From NCBI GenBank assembly GCA_040388535.1, contig JAZKBR010000002.1, positions 1,210,838 through 1,274,837 of the forward strand: a DNA stretch of 64,000 bases, read 5' to 3'. The notes under the pieces were generated by a model. The model searched no databases. It worked only from the letters and a program-made list of their open reading frames with translations, and had not been told where the DNA came from. Shown here one piece after another: positions 60,336-64,000 of this stretch (position 1 is the first letter of the stretch; every line of letters begins with the position of its first letter). Source of the DNA: Gemmatimonadota bacterium (GTDB lineage Bacteria > Gemmatimonadota > Gemmatimonadetes > Gemmatimonadales > GWC2-71-9). The position numbers and the translations under genes are program-made.

Positions 60336-60877
60336 CGGTCCTCCTTGAGTGCGTTGCGCAGCTTCTGCAGCGCACGACAATGGCGCGTCATCACCGCGCC
60401 TTCACTGATGCCGAGGTGCGCCGCGATTTCGCGATGCGGCCACCCTTCGTATTCCCGGAGCACCACCACGGTGCGCAACGATTCGGGGAGCGCTGCGAGC
60501 GCGGCGGTCACGGTGATGCTTGTGGCTACCGAGTCGCCGGTCGCACGACTTCCCACCCCGTCGGCCGCCTCGATCGCGACCTCGCCCCGCCGACCTCGGC
60601 GCCTGAGCTTCGAAATCGCCATCCGCACCGCGATCCGGTGCAACCAGCCGCCGAACTGCCCTCGCTCCTGATAGCGCCCCATCGCCTCCGGCAGCCCGAC
60701 GAACAGGTCATGCACCACATCCTCCGCCTCGCTTCGCTCGCCGAGCATCGCCGTCAGCGTCCGCAGCAGGGCCGGGGCGTGGTCGCGATAGACCGCGGCA
60801 ATCGCCGCCTGGTCGCCCTGCTTCAGGGCCAGCAGCGGCGGCAAGGGGGAGCCGAGGGGGCGAAGGGGGTCGGTCAC
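60332..60877 (-). CDS. ECF-type RNA polymerase sigma factor
   Basis: A 181-residue sigma factor. Region 2 about 25-95: AAIAAVYRDHAPALLRTLTAMLGERSEAEDVVHDLFVGL, with GRYQERGQFGGWLHRIAVRMAI after it. Region 4 about 125-178: LAALPESLRTVVVLREYEGWPHREIAAHLGISEGAVMTR, here named in part. Co-encoded with the anti-sigma factor. The spacer upstream holds heptamer arrays; no promoter similar to an own-target can be picked. Confidence 0.92.
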   Translation of the reverse strand: MTDPLRPLGSPLPPLLALKQGDQAAIAAVYRDHAPALLRTLTAMLGERSEAEDVVHDLFVGLPEAMGRYQERGQFGGWLHRIAVRMAISKLRRRGRRGEVAIEAADGVGSRATGDSVATSITVTAALAALPESLRTVVVLREYEGWPHREIAAHLGISEGAVMTRHCRALQKLRNALKEDR

Positions 60878-61197
60878 AGAAGCCCAACGCCGCGAGGAGG
60901 CGGGATCTTACTGGAAAGGATGACGGATGACAGATGACGGATGACAGATCCTAGATGACAGTTGACGGATGACGGATGATGAATCGACCGGCGGAGGTAT
61001 CTGTGTTCAAGATGTGTTAGCCGTGCAACTAAATCACGCCGCAGGTCAGCGGCAGCCTGAAAGGCCCGTACTGTGGCAGGAAACAGACATTTAGTTAGAC
61101 GCATAACCAAACCTTGCCACGCTGACCTCTCCCCCTAAGTTGTCCCCATCTGCCATCCGTCATCTGTCATCTGTCATCCGTCATCCAAGGACCTCCC
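60878..61197. other. repeat-bearing spacer between the sigma gene and glnN
   Basis: No gene. GATGACR arrays at 60918-60983 and their inverse at 61147-61187 flank about 160 bases of AT-richer DNA. Inside are inverted arms AACTAAAT (61027) and ATTTAGTT (61089) about 62 bases apart, with a GCCTGAAAGGC stem between them; GTTAGAC follows the right arm. The right array ends ten bases before the GTG of the glutamine synthetase gene. Confidence 0.65.
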
Positions 61198-63325
<2,128 letters not shown>

Positions 63326-63327
<2 letters not shown>

Positions 63328-63346
63328 CCTGGGCGAAGCCCAGGTC
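63326..63346 (+). terminator. short hairpin overlapping the glnN stop region
   Basis: GACCTGGGC-GAA-GCCCAGGTC, a perfect 9-bp stem beginning within the TGA stop codon, followed by ATCCCGAGC. No T-tract, so its role is uncertain; it merges into a degenerate TCATCCCGAGCGCAGCGAGG repeat of the palindrome family. Confidence 0.45.
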
Positions 63347-63404
63347 ATCCCGAGCGCAGCGAGGGATCTCACCCTGAGCAGCCTGCGCTGAGCTTGTCGA
63401 AGGG

Positions 63405-63440
63405 AAGCGAGCCCCCCGGTTTCACCCGGGGGGCTTGCTT
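63405..63440. terminator. bidirectional terminator between glnN and the AraC gene
   Basis: AAGCGAGCCCCCCGG (63405-63419) pairs with CCGGGGGGCTTGCTT (63426-63440) over 15 positions with one G-T pair, loop TTTCAC. The A/T-rich ends serve both convergent genes. Confidence 0.8.
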
Positions 63441-63444
63441 GCGT

Positions 63445-64000
63445 CTACCCCGTTCGTCCAGCGTGCTCGGCTCGAAAATCTCGCGGCGAGCGGCCACACT
63501 GCAGCCGGAAGAAGCGCGAGAAATAACTGGCGTCATGAAAGCCGAGTCGAAGCGCGATCTGCTGCGCGGTCAGGTCGCTGTAGCGGAGCAGTCGGCGCGC
63601 TTCGACCATTACCCGGTCAGCGATCACCGCCTTGGCGCCGCGGCCGAGGTGGTTGCGGCACAGGGTGTTGAGGTAGCCGGGGCTCACGCCAAGGTGGCGC
63701 GAGAATTCGGCAACCTGACGGTGCGTCGCGACATCATGGTGCACCATTTCGAGGAAGCGCGTCACCGTGCTGTTGCTGCCGGCGCTGGCAGCAGTGCCAT
63801 CGGGGATGATGTGGCGTGCGAGGGTGACCAGGAGGGCGTAAACCTGGGCGCGGAGAAGGTGCGCACTGTCGCGCCGGAGGCGGCGGAGCTCCTGGCGCAT
63901 CGCGAGCAACTGCTGTTGCCATCGGGTTGCTTCGCTCTTCGAGAGCGCGACCGCGGCGGCGCCGGCCGGTGCGTGGAAGAAGGGGAGCCGATGCAGGAAC
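63445..64000 (-). CDS. AraC-family transcriptional regulator, 5' end outside the window
   Basis: The frame is open from its stop at 63445 to the window edge, giving 184 residues so far; the start lies beyond 64000. The C-terminal double HTH is complete (VAEFSRHLGVSPGYLNTLCR, TAQQIALRLGFHDASYFSRFF, CGRSPRDFR). The visible N-terminal part (LHRLPFFHAP, QQQLLAMRQELRR, AQVYALLVTLARHIIP) is typical of the linker after a cupin sensor. Target unknown; convergent with glnN. Confidence 0.85.
   Translation of the reverse strand, partial: FLHRLPFFHAPAGAAAVALSKSEATRWQQQLLAMRQELRRLRRDSAHLLRAQVYALLVTLARHIIPDGTAASAGSNSTVTRFLEMVHHDVATHRQVAEFSRHLGVSPGYLNTLCRNHLGRGAKAVIADRVMVEARRLLRYSDLTAQQIALRLGFHDASYFSRFFRLQCGRSPRDFRAEHAGRTG

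Overview
This 64 kb window is GC-rich, gene-dense chromosomal DNA. It probably comes from a member of the Gemmatimonadota or a close relative. That is inference from gene content: a GWxTD-domain protein, a PadR-controlled permease of the 'ADOP' type, many secreted six-bladed beta-propeller proteins, Ig-like lipoproteins, a type III glutamine synthetase, and abundant lipoboxes and secretion signals. I see no rRNA, no complete tRNA, no CRISPR array and no transposase or integrase gene.

Layout. 1-9.1 kb: GWxTD protein, propellers, an M61 and an M48 peptidase, and a small protein that repeats the GWxTD protein's C-terminal domain. 9.1-18.5 kb: an unbroken minus-strand run of seven genes behind a PadR repressor (permease, aspartyl-protease-like PDZ protein, amidohydrolase, metallo-beta-lactamase-fold protein, YVTN propeller, secreted protein). 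18.5-22.8 kb: secreted hydrolases. 22.9-25.2 kb: a four-gene overlapping operon of a small Cys-motif protein, a 7-helix membrane protein, a histidine kinase and a LuxR-type regulator, with lower-GC upstream DNA. 25.6-26.6 kb: a lone MoxR ATPase. 26.9-30 kb: an ATP synthase cluster atpZ-atpI-atpB-atpE-atpF-atpH that ends in a terminator, so alpha, gamma, beta and epsilon must lie elsewhere.

30-42 kb is a surface-lipoprotein island. Its core is a duplicated unit: an SGNH-hydrolase lipoprotein gene, a divergent Ig-like lipoprotein gene, and a membrane-anchored SARP/BTAD-type regulator. One deletion appears to have removed most of the first regulator and most of the second hydrolase, leaving recognisable stubs of both. 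The two lipoprotein promoters carry 7-bp direct repeats at 11-bp pitch placed 6 bp from a -10-like element, the geometry known for SARP activators.

42-49 kb: a BlaI-M56 (BlaR1-like) pair with a well-formed promoter between two inverted repeats, a sorbosone-dehydrogenase-type lipoprotein, small Ig-like lipoproteins, DUF4142, YggT and LysM proteins. 48.7-54.5 kb: a tandem propeller pair, an NTF2-like protein, an AraC regulator and a four-cluster ferredoxin. 55.2-59.1 kb: an operon of cupin, sugar nucleotidyltransferase, DUF885-like protein and MFS transporter. 59.1-64 kb: an ECF sigma/anti-sigma pair, glutamine synthetase III and a partial AraC regulator.

The intergenic spaces carry two repeat families that recur through the window: imperfect palindromes beginning TGTCAYCCTGA, and heptanucleotide tandem arrays (GATGACR, GGGTGAT, GGGAGAA) that often occur as inverted pairs around a palindrome or around a whole gene.
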